From: Patescibacteria group bacterium
Lineage (GTDB): Bacteria; Patescibacteriota; Minisyncoccia; JAHIHE01
Assembly (NCBI GenBank): GCA_018896765.1
Contig: JAHILZ010000020.1
Coordinates: 1-20,231 of the forward strand
Direction of reading: 5' to 3'
Length of the DNA stretch: 20,231 bases
Part shown: positions 7,122-13,678 of the stretch, piece after piece
Layout: each line of letters opens with the position of its first letter
Numbering within the stretch: position 1 is the stretch's first letter
Notes under the pieces: model-generated
What the model was told of the DNA's origin: nothing
The model's database searches: none
The model's input: only the letters and a program-made list of their open reading frames with translations
Position numbers and translations under genes: made by a program

Positions 7122-8599
7122 TAGTTTGGCTAAAAAATTTTCTTAAGCGAAATTATTTATTCGTCATCTTGGCGGCTTTGGCTTTCATTATCCATTTCGC
7201 CTTCCTCGCCTGCCCGAACCAGACAATTTTTGACGAAGTATACTTCGGAAAATTCGCCGCGGCTTATTTCAGCCGCGAATATTATTTTGACATCCATCCG
7301 CCGCTGGGAAAATTGATTATCGCCGGCTGGGCATGGCTCGTAAATGTTGATCTAGTTTTTGGTTTTGATAAAATCGGAGAAGTGGCAAGTTCGCAGTTAT
7401 TTTTTACTCTGCGATTCTTGCCCGCTCTTTTCGGCAGTTTATTCGTCTTGCTTTTTTCATGGTTTGCCTATCTCGCCACCCGTTCAAAACAAATCGCTTT
7501 GATCGCCGGAACATTGATTCTTCTTGATAACGCGTTCCTTGTCCAATCAAAAATTATTGCCATTGATATTTTTCTCGTATTTTTCGAAATTCTGACTTTT
7601 TGCTTTTTTTTACTGTATCAGAAACAAAAAAGCTATAGCAAAAAATGGTTTACTTTTCTAGTCCTAACCGGCATCATCCTAGGATTAACAGTTTCAATTA
7701 AATTAACAGGACTGGCAACTATTGGCATTATCTGGGTGATCTTATTAACTAAAATTTTTAGCCAAAAAATGTCCGAATGGCTAAGTCCTGAAAATACTGC
7801 AAATTATAATTCGACCAAATTAAATCTATCAAAACAACACATTCTAAAACGAAGTTTTAGAATGTTCCATGAAAATTTAATCGCTATTATAATTATTCCG
7901 ACAATCGGACTTTTTATTTATATGATCCCTTTTTATATCCATTTCAATCTTCTGACTAAATCCGGTCAGGGCGACGCTTTTATGAGCGCCTCTTTTCAAT
8001 CCGAACTCAAAAATGGAAAAGAAAATACCCCTAATCCGCTCGGTTTTTTGGAAAAATTCAAAAAACTGAATATTACAATGTACAGCGCCAGCGCCGGACT
8101 TACCGCCACTCACCCTTTTAGCAGCCAATGGCATCAATGGCCTTTTGATAAAAAACCTATATACTATTGGTATCAAGCGCCAACGAGCGATAACGGAGAA
8201 AAAATCGGAAAAATTTATTTTCTCGGCAATCCAATTATCTGGTGGCTCGCGCTTGGAGCAATCGCGCTAACACTGATTAGAATGGTCAGTAAAAAAGAGC
8301 GGCAAAAAATTGCGCCTTTTGTGTATTTTCTGATCTTGGCGTATTTTGCGAACCTTCTGCCTTTTATCAAAATTAAGCGGGTGGCTTTCTTGTATCATTA
8401 TCTGCTTTCAGTCTCTTTTGCAATTCTCGTTTTAAGCATTTACCTTGAAAAGCTTTGGCAAAAAGATAAAAAAGTTTTTGCCGCATTAATGATTCTTGCC
8501 GCGATAAGCTTCGCCATCCTTGCTCCTCTTTCCTACGGCTGGCCAATGACGCCGGGATTAGACCAGTTTGAAATGAAAATAATTGAATTGTTAAGTTAA
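7115..8599 (+). CDS. PMT-family protein mannosyltransferase (GT39)
   Basis: Integral membrane glycosyltransferase of 494 residues with about ten membrane segments. It is predicted to move mannose from a polyprenyl-phosphate carrier to Ser/Thr of exported proteins. The catalytic DE pair of loop 1 is seen at D40-E41 (FDEVYFG). It is followed by DIHPPLGK (59-66), both typical of dolichyl-phosphate-mannose mannosyltransferases. The C-terminal four-helix PMT domain contains WHQWPF and PIYYWYQ, and the final helices end before residue 480. Residues around 242-250 (HILKRSFRM) are encoded by a perfect hairpin repeat, apparently an in-frame insertion in a cytoplasmic loop. The start ATG lies inside the promoter of the divergent 63-codon gene. 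An AT repeat follows. The substrate protein and the exact sugar are not shown by the sequence. Confidence 0.88.
   Translation: MSIVWLKNFLKRNYLFVILAALAFIIHFAFLACPNQTIFDEVYFGKFAAAYFSREYYFDIHPPLGKLIIAGWAWLVNVDLVFGFDKIGEVASSQLFFTLRFLPALFGSLFVLLFSWFAYLATRSKQIALIAGTLILLDNAFLVQSKIIAIDIFLVFFEILTFCFFLLYQKQKSYSKKWFTFLVLTGIILGLTVSIKLTGLATIGIIWVILLTKIFSQKMSEWLSPENTANYNSTKLNLSKQHILKRSFRMFHENLIAIIIIPTIGLFIYMIPFYIHFNLLTKSGQGDAFMSASFQSELKNGKENTPNPLGFLEKFKKLNITMYSASAGLTATHPFSSQWHQWPFDKKPIYYWYQAPTSDNGEKIGKIYFLGNPIIWWLALGAIALTLIRMVSKKERQKIAPFVYFLILAYFANLLPFIKIKRVAFLYHYLLSVSFAILVLSIYLEKLWQKDKKVFAALMILAAISFAILAPLSYGWPMTPGLDQFEMKIIELLS
7839..7865. repeat. perfect hairpin inside the PMT gene
   Basis: Inverted repeat with 12-bp perfect arms, ACATTCTAAAAC (7839-7850) and its complement (7854-7865), and a GAA loop. 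It is translated in frame as part of a polar loop segment. Confidence 0.85.
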
Positions 8600-8767
8600 A
8601 CTTTACTTCTTAATTCCAAATATTCAGAATAAAATTTTGAATTTCCAATTTTGAATTTTGATTCAATTTTTAATGACTTAATGTTTCAAAATTAAATCAT
8701 TAGATCATTCATTCGAAATTCAGAATTCAAAATTAAAAATTATATTATAGAAATATTTTGATCATCT
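8600..8767. repeat. AT-rich repetitive intergenic DNA before miaB
   Basis: Made of inverted words such as TTTTGAATTTTGA and its complement near the other end (GAATTCAAAATTAA). No promoter of good quality or Shine-Dalgarno site was found for miaB here. Confidence 0.55.
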
Positions 8768-10327
8768 ATGAATTATTTTATTATCACCTACGGCTGTCAG
8801 ATGAACTACTCGGACTCCGAACGAATCGCGGCGATTTTAAAATTGGCAAAAACTATACCGGCAAAAAATATTGAAGAAGCCGATTTGCTTATAATAAACT
8901 CCTGCTCCGTCCGCCAATCCGCGATTAATAGAATTTATGGACAACTGATAAATTTTAAAAAAATAAATAAATACGGTAAAACCATCCTGACCGGCTGCAT
9001 TCTTGAATCTGATAAAAAAAAATTCAAAGATAAATTTGATCTTATTATTGATATCAAGGAATTAACCAATCCGAAAAACGACGGCCTTAAAAAATTGCTT
9101 AAACTGCTCAACCCGCTAACCGATGAGCGAGAATTTAAGGGCTTTGAATACACCGATTATTTTAAAATCAATCCGCAATACCGCAGCAATTTTTCCGCCT
9201 ATATTCCCATAATGACCGGCTGCGATAATTTTTGCGCCTATTGCGCCGTGCCTTATACCCGAGGAAGGGAAATTTCGCGGCCGGCGGAGGAAATAATCAA
9301 GGAAGTAAAAAAGCTAATTGAAAAAGGATATAAAGAAATAACATTGCTGGGACAAAATGTGAATAGCTATGCTTCGCAAATGACAAATGACAAATTTCAA
9401 ATGTCAAATCAATGTCAAAAATCTCCCGCCACGGCGGGATCCCGCTTAGGCGGGACAAATTCCAAACAAATTTCTGCTTGTGTCGAAACTATGACGGACA
9501 AGAAAAATTCAAAAAGAATCAATTTTCCGCAATTATTAAAGATAATAAATAATATTCCGGGTAATTTTTGGATACGATTTCTCACCAGCCATCCAAAAGA
9601 TATGAGCGATGAACTGATTGAAACAATGGCAAAATGCAAAAAAGTTTGCGAATATGTACACCTGCCAATTCAAGCCGGAGATAATAAGATCCTGCAAAAA
9701 ATGAATCGGCGCTATACTGTCGCGCGCTATCTAAAATTAATTAAAAAAATCAAACGATCCCGCAACTTGGAGGCCTTGCCTCCAAGCGCGCTTGGAGGCA
9801 AGGCCTCCAAGTTGCCCGTCGCGATTTCCACTGATATTATCGTCGGCTTTCCCGGCGAAACTAAAGCGCAATTTGCCAATACCGCCAAAATAATGCGAAG
9901 CGTCCGATACGATATGGCTTACCTTGCTCAATACTCTCCTCGCGCCGGCACTGCCGCGGCAAAGCTGAAAGACAATGTTTCGATTGCCGAAAAAAAACGG
10001 CGCAAAGAGTTTCTCAACGAGATTTTGCGAAAAACCGCCCTGTCGAATAATAAAAAATATATCGGAAAAATCGTTGAAGTTTTGATTGAAAAAATTGAAA
10101 ATGGAATCGCTACCGGAAAAACTAGAACGTTTAAGAACGTGAAAATTTCATTAACTTCTTCTAACTGTCATCCTGAACTTGTTTCGGGATCTAAAAAACT
10201 CGACAAAAAATCAAAAACACAGATTCTGAACCAAGTTCAGAATAACACATTAAAACCTGGTAGCTTCGCCCTTATAAAAATCACCCAAGCAAATGCTTGG
10301 GGGCTGGAAGGAGAAATTGCGGAATAA
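8768..10327 (+). CDS. miaB: tRNA-2-methylthio-N6-dimethylallyladenosine synthase
   Basis: Radical-SAM methylthiotransferase that adds the 2-methylthio group to i6A37 of tRNA. It works after MiaA, whose gene lies just downstream on the same strand. The N-terminal UPF0004 domain carries the auxiliary cluster cysteines C10 (YGCQMN), C46 (NSCSVR) and C77 (TGCILES). The radical-SAM cluster CxxxCxxC is C152, C156 and C159 in CDNFCAYC, followed by VPYTRGRE. Other core motifs are LLGQNVNSY, FLTSHPKD, HLPIQAG and STDIIVGFPGET. The TRAM domain is at the C-terminus. At 519 residues it is about 70-80 longer than typical MiaB, because three repeat-derived segments are inserted in frame: about residues 204-245, 332-349 and 467-493. 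The first two fall in variable loops between conserved motifs and the third lies in the TRAM domain. A related MtaB- or RimO-type enzyme is less likely, given the motif pattern and miaA nearby. Confidence 0.92.
   Translation: MNYFIITYGCQMNYSDSERIAAILKLAKTIPAKNIEEADLLIINSCSVRQSAINRIYGQLINFKKINKYGKTILTGCILESDKKKFKDKFDLIIDIKELTNPKNDGLKKLLKLLNPLTDEREFKGFEYTDYFKINPQYRSNFSAYIPIMTGCDNFCAYCAVPYTRGREISRPAEEIIKEVKKLIEKGYKEITLLGQNVNSYASQMTNDKFQMSNQCQKSPATAGSRLGGTNSKQISACVETMTDKKNSKRINFPQLLKIINNIPGNFWIRFLTSHPKDMSDELIETMAKCKKVCEYVHLPIQAGDNKILQKMNRRYTVARYLKLIKKIKRSRNLEALPPSALGGKASKLPVAISTDIIVGFPGETKAQFANTAKIMRSVRYDMAYLAQYSPRAGTAAAKLKDNVSIAEKKRRKEFLNEILRKTALSNNKKYIGKIVEVLIEKIENGIATGKTRTFKNVKISLTSSNCHPELVSGSKKLDKKSKTQILNQVQNNTLKPGSFALIKITQANAWGLEGEIAE
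9378..9480. repeat. in-frame repeat insertion 1 in miaB
   Basis: Begins with the words ATGACAAATGACAAATTTC and CAAATGTCAAATCAATGTC, which recur at 13527-13570. Two GC-rich hairpins follow: TCCCGCC..GGCGGGA near 9424-9439 and TCCCGC..GCGGGA near 9440-9456. It encodes about 35 residues absent from usual MiaB proteins, between NVNSY and the FPQLL helix. Confidence 0.85.
9762..9815. repeat. perfect 54-bp palindrome inside miaB
   Basis: Bases 9762-9788 are the exact reverse complement of 9789-9815, with no loop at all. The length is 18 codons and the frame stays open. The encoded ALPPSALGGKASKL segment sits just before the conserved AISTDIIVGFPGET. Confidence 0.97.
10166..10246. repeat. in-frame 'HPELVSGS' palindromic element in miaB
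   Basis: Two hairpins: ATCCTGAAC..TTTCGGGAT (10170-10190) and ATTCTGAAC-CAA-GTTCAGAAT (10223-10243, perfect). Translated as CHPELVSGS ... QILNQVQNN. I know this peptide pair from repeats inside or between genes of many unrelated bacteria. It interrupts the TRAM domain. Confidence 0.88.
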
Positions 10328-10358
10328 AAAAAAGTGTTAATTGCAAGCAAATAACACT
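10325..10358 (-). terminator. terminator of the 92-codon minus-strand gene
   Basis: Hairpin of 12 bp with one mismatch (arms 10333-10344 and 10347-10358), followed on the minus strand by eight U (10325-10332). It overlaps the gene's own stop codon and lies at the end of miaB. Confidence 0.85.
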
Positions 10359-10635
10359 ATGACGTCTTGAACGATTTAAGCATAATGCCAAAATCATCAA
10401 TGGCCGACCAAATGATTAAAATCATCAAAAAGCCAGGCAAAATTATAACTTCTTTCCACCATTCTTGCGGCATTGCCAAATCACTATAAAGCATTATGGC
10501 ATACCAATACATGCCCAAAATTCCAAGTATGGCGTACAACACTATGCTTATTATATCTTCATTTTTTTTTGAAAAATGAAGAAAAACAAGAAATATAATT
10601 AAAACAACCGCTGTTGGCAAAATTATCTCATTCAT
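10357..10635 (-). CDS. small three-helix membrane protein, function unknown
   Basis: Not recognised. The start chosen is the ATG at 10633-10635, because AGGAGG (10643-10648) stands 7 bases upstream and a promoter lies beyond. A longer frame reaching 10872 would run through the start of miaA and is rejected. The 92-residue product has three hydrophobic segments, about 3-21, 28-50 and 63-79, with short loops (FSKKNED, SDLAMPQEWWKE) and an acidic-to-basic tail (DDFGIMLKSFKTS). It is probably an inner-membrane protein. It is antisense to miaB and miaA, between them, and forms its own transcription unit with promoter and terminator. Its layout matches that of the 63-codon gene at 6874. Confidence 0.8.
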   Translation of the reverse strand: MNEIILPTAVVLIIFLVFLHFSKKNEDIISIVLYAILGILGMYWYAIMLYSDLAMPQEWWKEVIILPGFLMILIIWSAIDDFGIMLKSFKTS

Positions 10636-10642
10636 TATTTTT

Positions 10643-10648
10643 CCTCCT
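10643..10648 (-). promoter_or_regulatory. Shine-Dalgarno site that fixes the start of the 92-codon gene
   Basis: AGGAGG on the minus strand, seven bases before the ATG at 10633-10635. Confidence 0.9.
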
Positions 10649-10653
10649 ATATT

Positions 10654-10682
10654 AAAATAATCCTTTTTTAATAAAATGTCAA
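10654..10682 (-). promoter_or_regulatory. promoter of the 92-codon gene, overlapping the miaA start codon
   Basis: Minus strand TTGACA (10677-10682), 17-bp spacer, TATTTT (10654-10659). The -35 box is formed by the ATGTCAA that begins miaA at 10676. Confidence 0.7.
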
Positions 10683-11710
10683 ATCTAAATAAACTTATCG
10701 TCATCCTCGGCCCAACCGCTTCCGGAAAAACGGAATTGGCTTTGAAATTGGCTAAAAAATTTTCCGCCAAAGGCGGACCCTTCTCGGGCAGGAACGGCGC
10801 CGAAATTATTTCAGCAGATTCGAGGCAGATCTTCAAGGATATGAATATTGGAACGGCGAAACCGTACGCCAAAAACCAAAAACTAAAAACTAAAAACCAA
10901 AACTACAAACTAAAAACTAAAAAACCCTACAACCTACAACCTACAACCTACAACCTAGTTAGCGGTATTCCTCATTATTTAATTGACATCCTTAGCCCGG
11001 ACGAAAAATTTTCCGTGGCTGAATACAAAGAATTAGCCGTCCGAATAATCCGCGATGTTCAAAACCGCGGAAAAGTTCCAATCATGGTCGGCGGCGCCGG
11101 GCTCTATATTTCCGCCATTACCGATAATATTGAAATTCCAAAAGTTAAGCCAAATCCCGCTCTGCGAAAAAAACTGGAAAAAACCTCTCCCGTGATATTA
11201 TTAAAACGACTTAAAAAATTGGATCCGAATACTTTCAAAACTATCGATAAAAAAAATATACGGCGAATTATCCGCGCGCTGGAAGTGACTATTTCCACCG
11301 GCATTCCATTTTCCGCGCAAAGAGCCAAAGGCGCGCCGCTTTTTGATTGCTTACAAATCGGTCTTAGCATGCCGCGCGAAAAATTATACAAAAAAATCGA
11401 CGTTCGCGTCGAAAAAATGATTAAATCAGGATTAATCCAAGAAACTAAAAAACTCGCTAAAAAACACTCTTGGAAGTTGCCTTCGATGAGCGGCATCGGA
11501 TACAAAGAAATCGGAATGTATTTGCGAGGTGAAATTACACTTAAACGAGCCAAAGAATTGATAAAATTCGCCACGCACAGCTACGCGCGGCGGCAGATGA
11601 CTTGGTTTAGGAGAGATGAGAGGATAAAGTGGGTGAAAATGAACAACAAGAGTGAATCAAATAGAATTTTCAGAATTTGTAAATCATTCTTGACTAAGTC
11701 TAAAGTCTAA
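10676..11710 (+). CDS. miaA: tRNA dimethylallyltransferase
   Basis: Adds the dimethylallyl group to N6 of A37 in tRNAs reading UNN codons; the product is the substrate of MiaB. The P-loop GPTASGKT is at residues 12-19, followed by IISADSRQIFK, GTAKP, GIPHYLIDI, VGGAGLYI, and the C-terminal GIGYKEIGMYL and ATHSYARRQMTWFRRD. All core motifs are present. Two segments look inserted in frame. One is SAKGGPFSGRNG, between LAKKF and AEIISADSR, from a small hairpin. The other is about 30 residues rich in K, Q, N and T between GTAKP and SGIPHY, made of heptamer repeats. The last eight residues (FLTKSKV and neighbours) and the stop codon come from an AT-rich repeat element that begins at 11685. At 344 residues it is longer than the usual 300-316. 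The start codon lies in the promoter of the divergent 92-codon gene. Confidence 0.93.
   Translation: MSNLNKLIVILGPTASGKTELALKLAKKFSAKGGPFSGRNGAEIISADSRQIFKDMNIGTAKPYAKNQKLKTKNQNYKLKTKKPYNLQPTTYNLVSGIPHYLIDILSPDEKFSVAEYKELAVRIIRDVQNRGKVPIMVGGAGLYISAITDNIEIPKVKPNPALRKKLEKTSPVILLKRLKKLDPNTFKTIDKKNIRRIIRALEVTISTGIPFSAQRAKGAPLFDCLQIGLSMPREKLYKKIDVRVEKMIKSGLIQETKKLAKKHSWKLPSMSGIGYKEIGMYLRGEITLKRAKELIKFATHSYARRQMTWFRRDERIKWVKMNNKSESNRIFRICKSFLTKSKV
10763..10777. repeat. small hairpin insertion in miaA
   Basis: TCCGCC-AAA-GGCGGA palindrome, followed by CCC..GGG complementarity (10778-10790). It encodes SAKGGPFSG next to the P-loop helix. Confidence 0.65.
10870..10957. repeat. heptamer-repeat insertion in miaA
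   Basis: Imperfect CTAAAAA and CCAAAAA units, then about four CTACAAC units. It is open in the miaA frame and encodes a KNQKLKTKNQ...YNLQPTTYNL type segment that is not part of MiaA proteins elsewhere. Confidence 0.85.
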
Positions 11711-11801
11711 ATTTGAAATTTTAAATCAATTTTAAATGTTTTAATTTAAAATTTATTCATTTGGGATTTCATTTAAAATTTAAAATTTAAAATTTAGCCT
11801 T
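11685..11801 (-). repeat. AT-rich AAGGCTAAATTTT element, copy 2 (reverse)
   Basis: Reverse complement of the copy at 20015-20133, including the terminal CTTAGTCAAGAATG. Its left part lies inside the miaA coding sequence and supplies the stop codon. Confidence 0.85.
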
Positions 11802-11816
11802 AATTTCTCTGTAAAA

Positions 11817-13442
11817 CTACCCCAGTTTCTTCTTCAACAACTCAACCACCATCTTGGGATTGGCTTTTCCTCGCGTTGCCTTCATCACCTGCCCCACCAA
11901 AAACTGCAGCGCGGCTGTTTTGCCGCTCTTATAATCCCCGACCGGACCGGGATTATTTTTTATCGCTTCTTCCGCCGCCGCGCCCAAAGCATCTTCGCCG
12001 CTCTCCTGCGCCAAACCTTTTTTCTCAATAATATCAGATGGATCTCCGCCCGCGGCAAACATTTCCGCGAGCACGATTTTGCCGGCGGCGGAAGAAATTT
12101 TCCCTTCAAAAACAAGCGCGACAAACTCGGCAAAATTTTCCGGCGTAATTTTCATGGAACTTATTTCTATTTTAGATCCTGCCAGTAAATACTGCGTATC
12201 GCCGATTAAATAATTAGCGGCCATTTTTATCATTCTTAAATGCTCTTTGCCTTTTTGCGGAAGTTTTTTATCTTTAATCCAAGAATCCAGCTCAGAAACA
12301 GCTTCCTCAAAATACTCTGAAAACTTTTTATCAGAAACTAAAATTCCAATATCATTTATCGGCAATTTATACTCTTTGGCAAATCTTTTTCTTTTTGCTT
12401 CCGGCAGTTCCGGCAATTGGTTTCTTATCGCTTCAATGTCAGCCGCTCCGCTTTTTTCAAAATCAATCGGCGGCAGATCGGGTTCGGGAAAATACCGATA
12501 ATCATGGGCTTCTTCCTTGGCGCGCTGGGAAAATGTTATTTCTTTATTCTCGTCCCAGCCGCGAGTTTCCTGGGTAATTTTTCCACCCGCCTCAAGCGCT
12601 TTTCGCTGGCGAATAATTTCATGCTCGATGGATTTTTCCACGGCTTTAAACGAATTGAGATTTTTTATTTCAACCTTTGTCCCCAACTTTTGACTTTTGC
12701 CTGCCCCGTTGGCTTGTCCTTCGGGGACTTTTGCCTGCCCCGTTGGCTTGTCCTTCGGGGACTTTTGACTTAAACTGATATTCACCTCGCATCGCATCTG
12801 CCCTTTTTCCATATCGGCATCGGAAATATTCAAATAGCGAAAAATCTGCTGCAAATCCTGGCAAAATTGCTTCGCCTCGCCGGATGAAGCAATATCGGGT
12901 TCGGTCACCAATTCCATTAACGGCGCCCCGGCCCTGTTTAAATCAACCAAAGAATAATCCGCGCCATCGGGATGAATTAGCTTTCCCGTATCTTCCTCCA
13001 AATGAATACGCGTTATCCGCACCCGTTTGGATATTGGATATTGGATATTGGATATTTTTTGTAATTTGTCATTTGGGCTTTGTAATTTAACAAGCTCATT
13101 TTTTTCATCAGAAATTTCAATATCTAAATATCCCTCTTTGCTAAATGGCTCATCATACTGGCTTATTTGGTATCCTTTGGGCAAATCCGGATAAAAATAG
13201 TTTTTTCTATCAAATTTGGAAAATTTATTTATTTTGCAATTCAAAGCCAAAGCCGCTTTAACCGTTAATTCAATGGCTTTTTTATTTGCCAAAGGCAAAG
13301 TTCCCGGCTGGCCGGAGCAAATAGGGCAAATATTAAAATTCGGCCTTTTTTCCGCGGCATCGTTGGCGCAACCGCAAAACATTTTTGAATTTGTTTTTAA
13401 TTCAACGTGAATTTCCAAACCGATAGCAGGTTTATAAGGCAT
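11817..13442 (-). CDS. gatB: Asp-tRNA(Asn)/Glu-tRNA(Gln) amidotransferase subunit B
   Basis: GatB binds misacylated Glu-tRNA(Gln) or Asp-tRNA(Asn) in the GatCAB complex and converts the amino acid to Gln or Asn with ammonia from GatA. GatA and GatC are not in this window. Family motifs are GLEIHVEL at 8-15, the zinc cysteines C23/C25 and C39/C42 (CGC and CPIC), NYFYPDLPKGYQISQ, HLEEDTGK, DLNRAGAPLMELVTEPD, MRCEVNIS, EIKNLNSF, and HDYRYFPEPDLPP. The C-terminal helical YqeY-like tail ends VVELLKKKLG. At 541 residues it is about 60 longer than the common 475-480. Two insertions explain this: near residues 118-138 (a GGATATT-type repeat) and near 226-249 (a 34-bp tandem repeat). Both lie in surface loops between conserved strands. 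A promoter candidate lies at 13487-13515. It is convergent with miaA. Confidence 0.95.
   Translation of the reverse strand: MPYKPAIGLEIHVELKTNSKMFCGCANDAAEKRPNFNICPICSGQPGTLPLANKKAIELTVKAALALNCKINKFSKFDRKNYFYPDLPKGYQISQYDEPFSKEGYLDIEISDEKNELVKLQSPNDKLQKISNIQYPISKRVRITRIHLEEDTGKLIHPDGADYSLVDLNRAGAPLMELVTEPDIASSGEAKQFCQDLQQIFRYLNISDADMEKGQMRCEVNISLSQKSPKDKPTGQAKVPEGQANGAGKSQKLGTKVEIKNLNSFKAVEKSIEHEIIRQRKALEAGGKITQETRGWDENKEITFSQRAKEEAHDYRYFPEPDLPPIDFEKSGAADIEAIRNQLPELPEAKRKRFAKEYKLPINDIGILVSDKKFSEYFEEAVSELDSWIKDKKLPQKGKEHLRMIKMAANYLIGDTQYLLAGSKIEISSMKITPENFAEFVALVFEGKISSAAGKIVLAEMFAAGGDPSDIIEKKGLAQESGEDALGAAAEEAIKNNPGPVGDYKSGKTAALQFLVGQVMKATRGKANPKMVVELLKKKLG
12693..12768. repeat. 34-bp tandem repeat inside gatB
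   Basis: Two identical 34-bp units (12693-12726 and 12727-12760) plus the first bases of a third. Each holds a CCCCG..CGGGG inverted pair. As 34 is not a multiple of 3, the two copies are read in different frames: SPKDKPTGQAK and VPEGQANGAGK. Confidence 0.95.
13029..13090. repeat. GGATATT repeat insertion in gatB
   Basis: Four tandem GGATATT heptamers, then TTTGTAATTTGTCATTTGGGC words that recur in the intergenic repeat at 13527-13680. Translated on the minus strand as a KLQSPNDKLQKISNIQYPIS-type segment. Confidence 0.85.
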
Positions 13443-13486
13443 ATAATTATCACTAAATAATTTTATTAAAAACTTTTATCGTTGCG

Positions 13487-13515
13487 AGTCTAAAATCTAT
13501 ATGCAACAATCTCAA
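13487..13515 (-). promoter_or_regulatory. promoter candidate of gatB
   Basis: Minus strand TTGAGA (13510-13515), 17-bp spacer, TAGACT (13487-13492). Two of the twelve bases differ clearly from consensus. Confidence 0.45.
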
Positions 13516-13519
13516 TCTT

Positions 13520-13678
13520 ATTATTCAATGACAAATTACAAATGCCAAATCAATGTCAAATGATTAAATGTCAAATTTTGTCATTTGGATTTTGGATTTT
13601 TACCCTGTTAAATCCGCTATAAGCGGTGCGAAGCAATTTAACAGGGTGAATTTGTCATTAGAAATTCGTCATTTGACA
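13520..13678. repeat. intergenic repeat with a perfect three-way-junction palindrome
   Basis: ATGACAAATTACAAATGCC-type words, shared with the miaB insertion, flank a compound palindrome at 13602-13647. Its outer arms ACCCTGTTAAAT (13602-13613) and ATTTAACAGGGT (13636-13647) are perfect. They enclose two hairpins, CCGCT-ATA-AGCGG and TGC-GAA-GCA, with no unpaired base between the helices. Confidence 0.9.

Noticed and set aside
10636..10872. N-terminal extension of the 92-codon gene (open frame reaching 10872)
   Set aside because: It would overlap the promoter and the P-loop region of miaA in antisense. The ATG at 10633-10635 has AGGAGG at 7 bases, and the extension has no family features.
12670..12864. 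64-codon minus-strand frame overlapping gatB
   Set aside because: Alternative frame through the 34-bp repeat, which is open in all three frames; gatB itself is continuous and complete.
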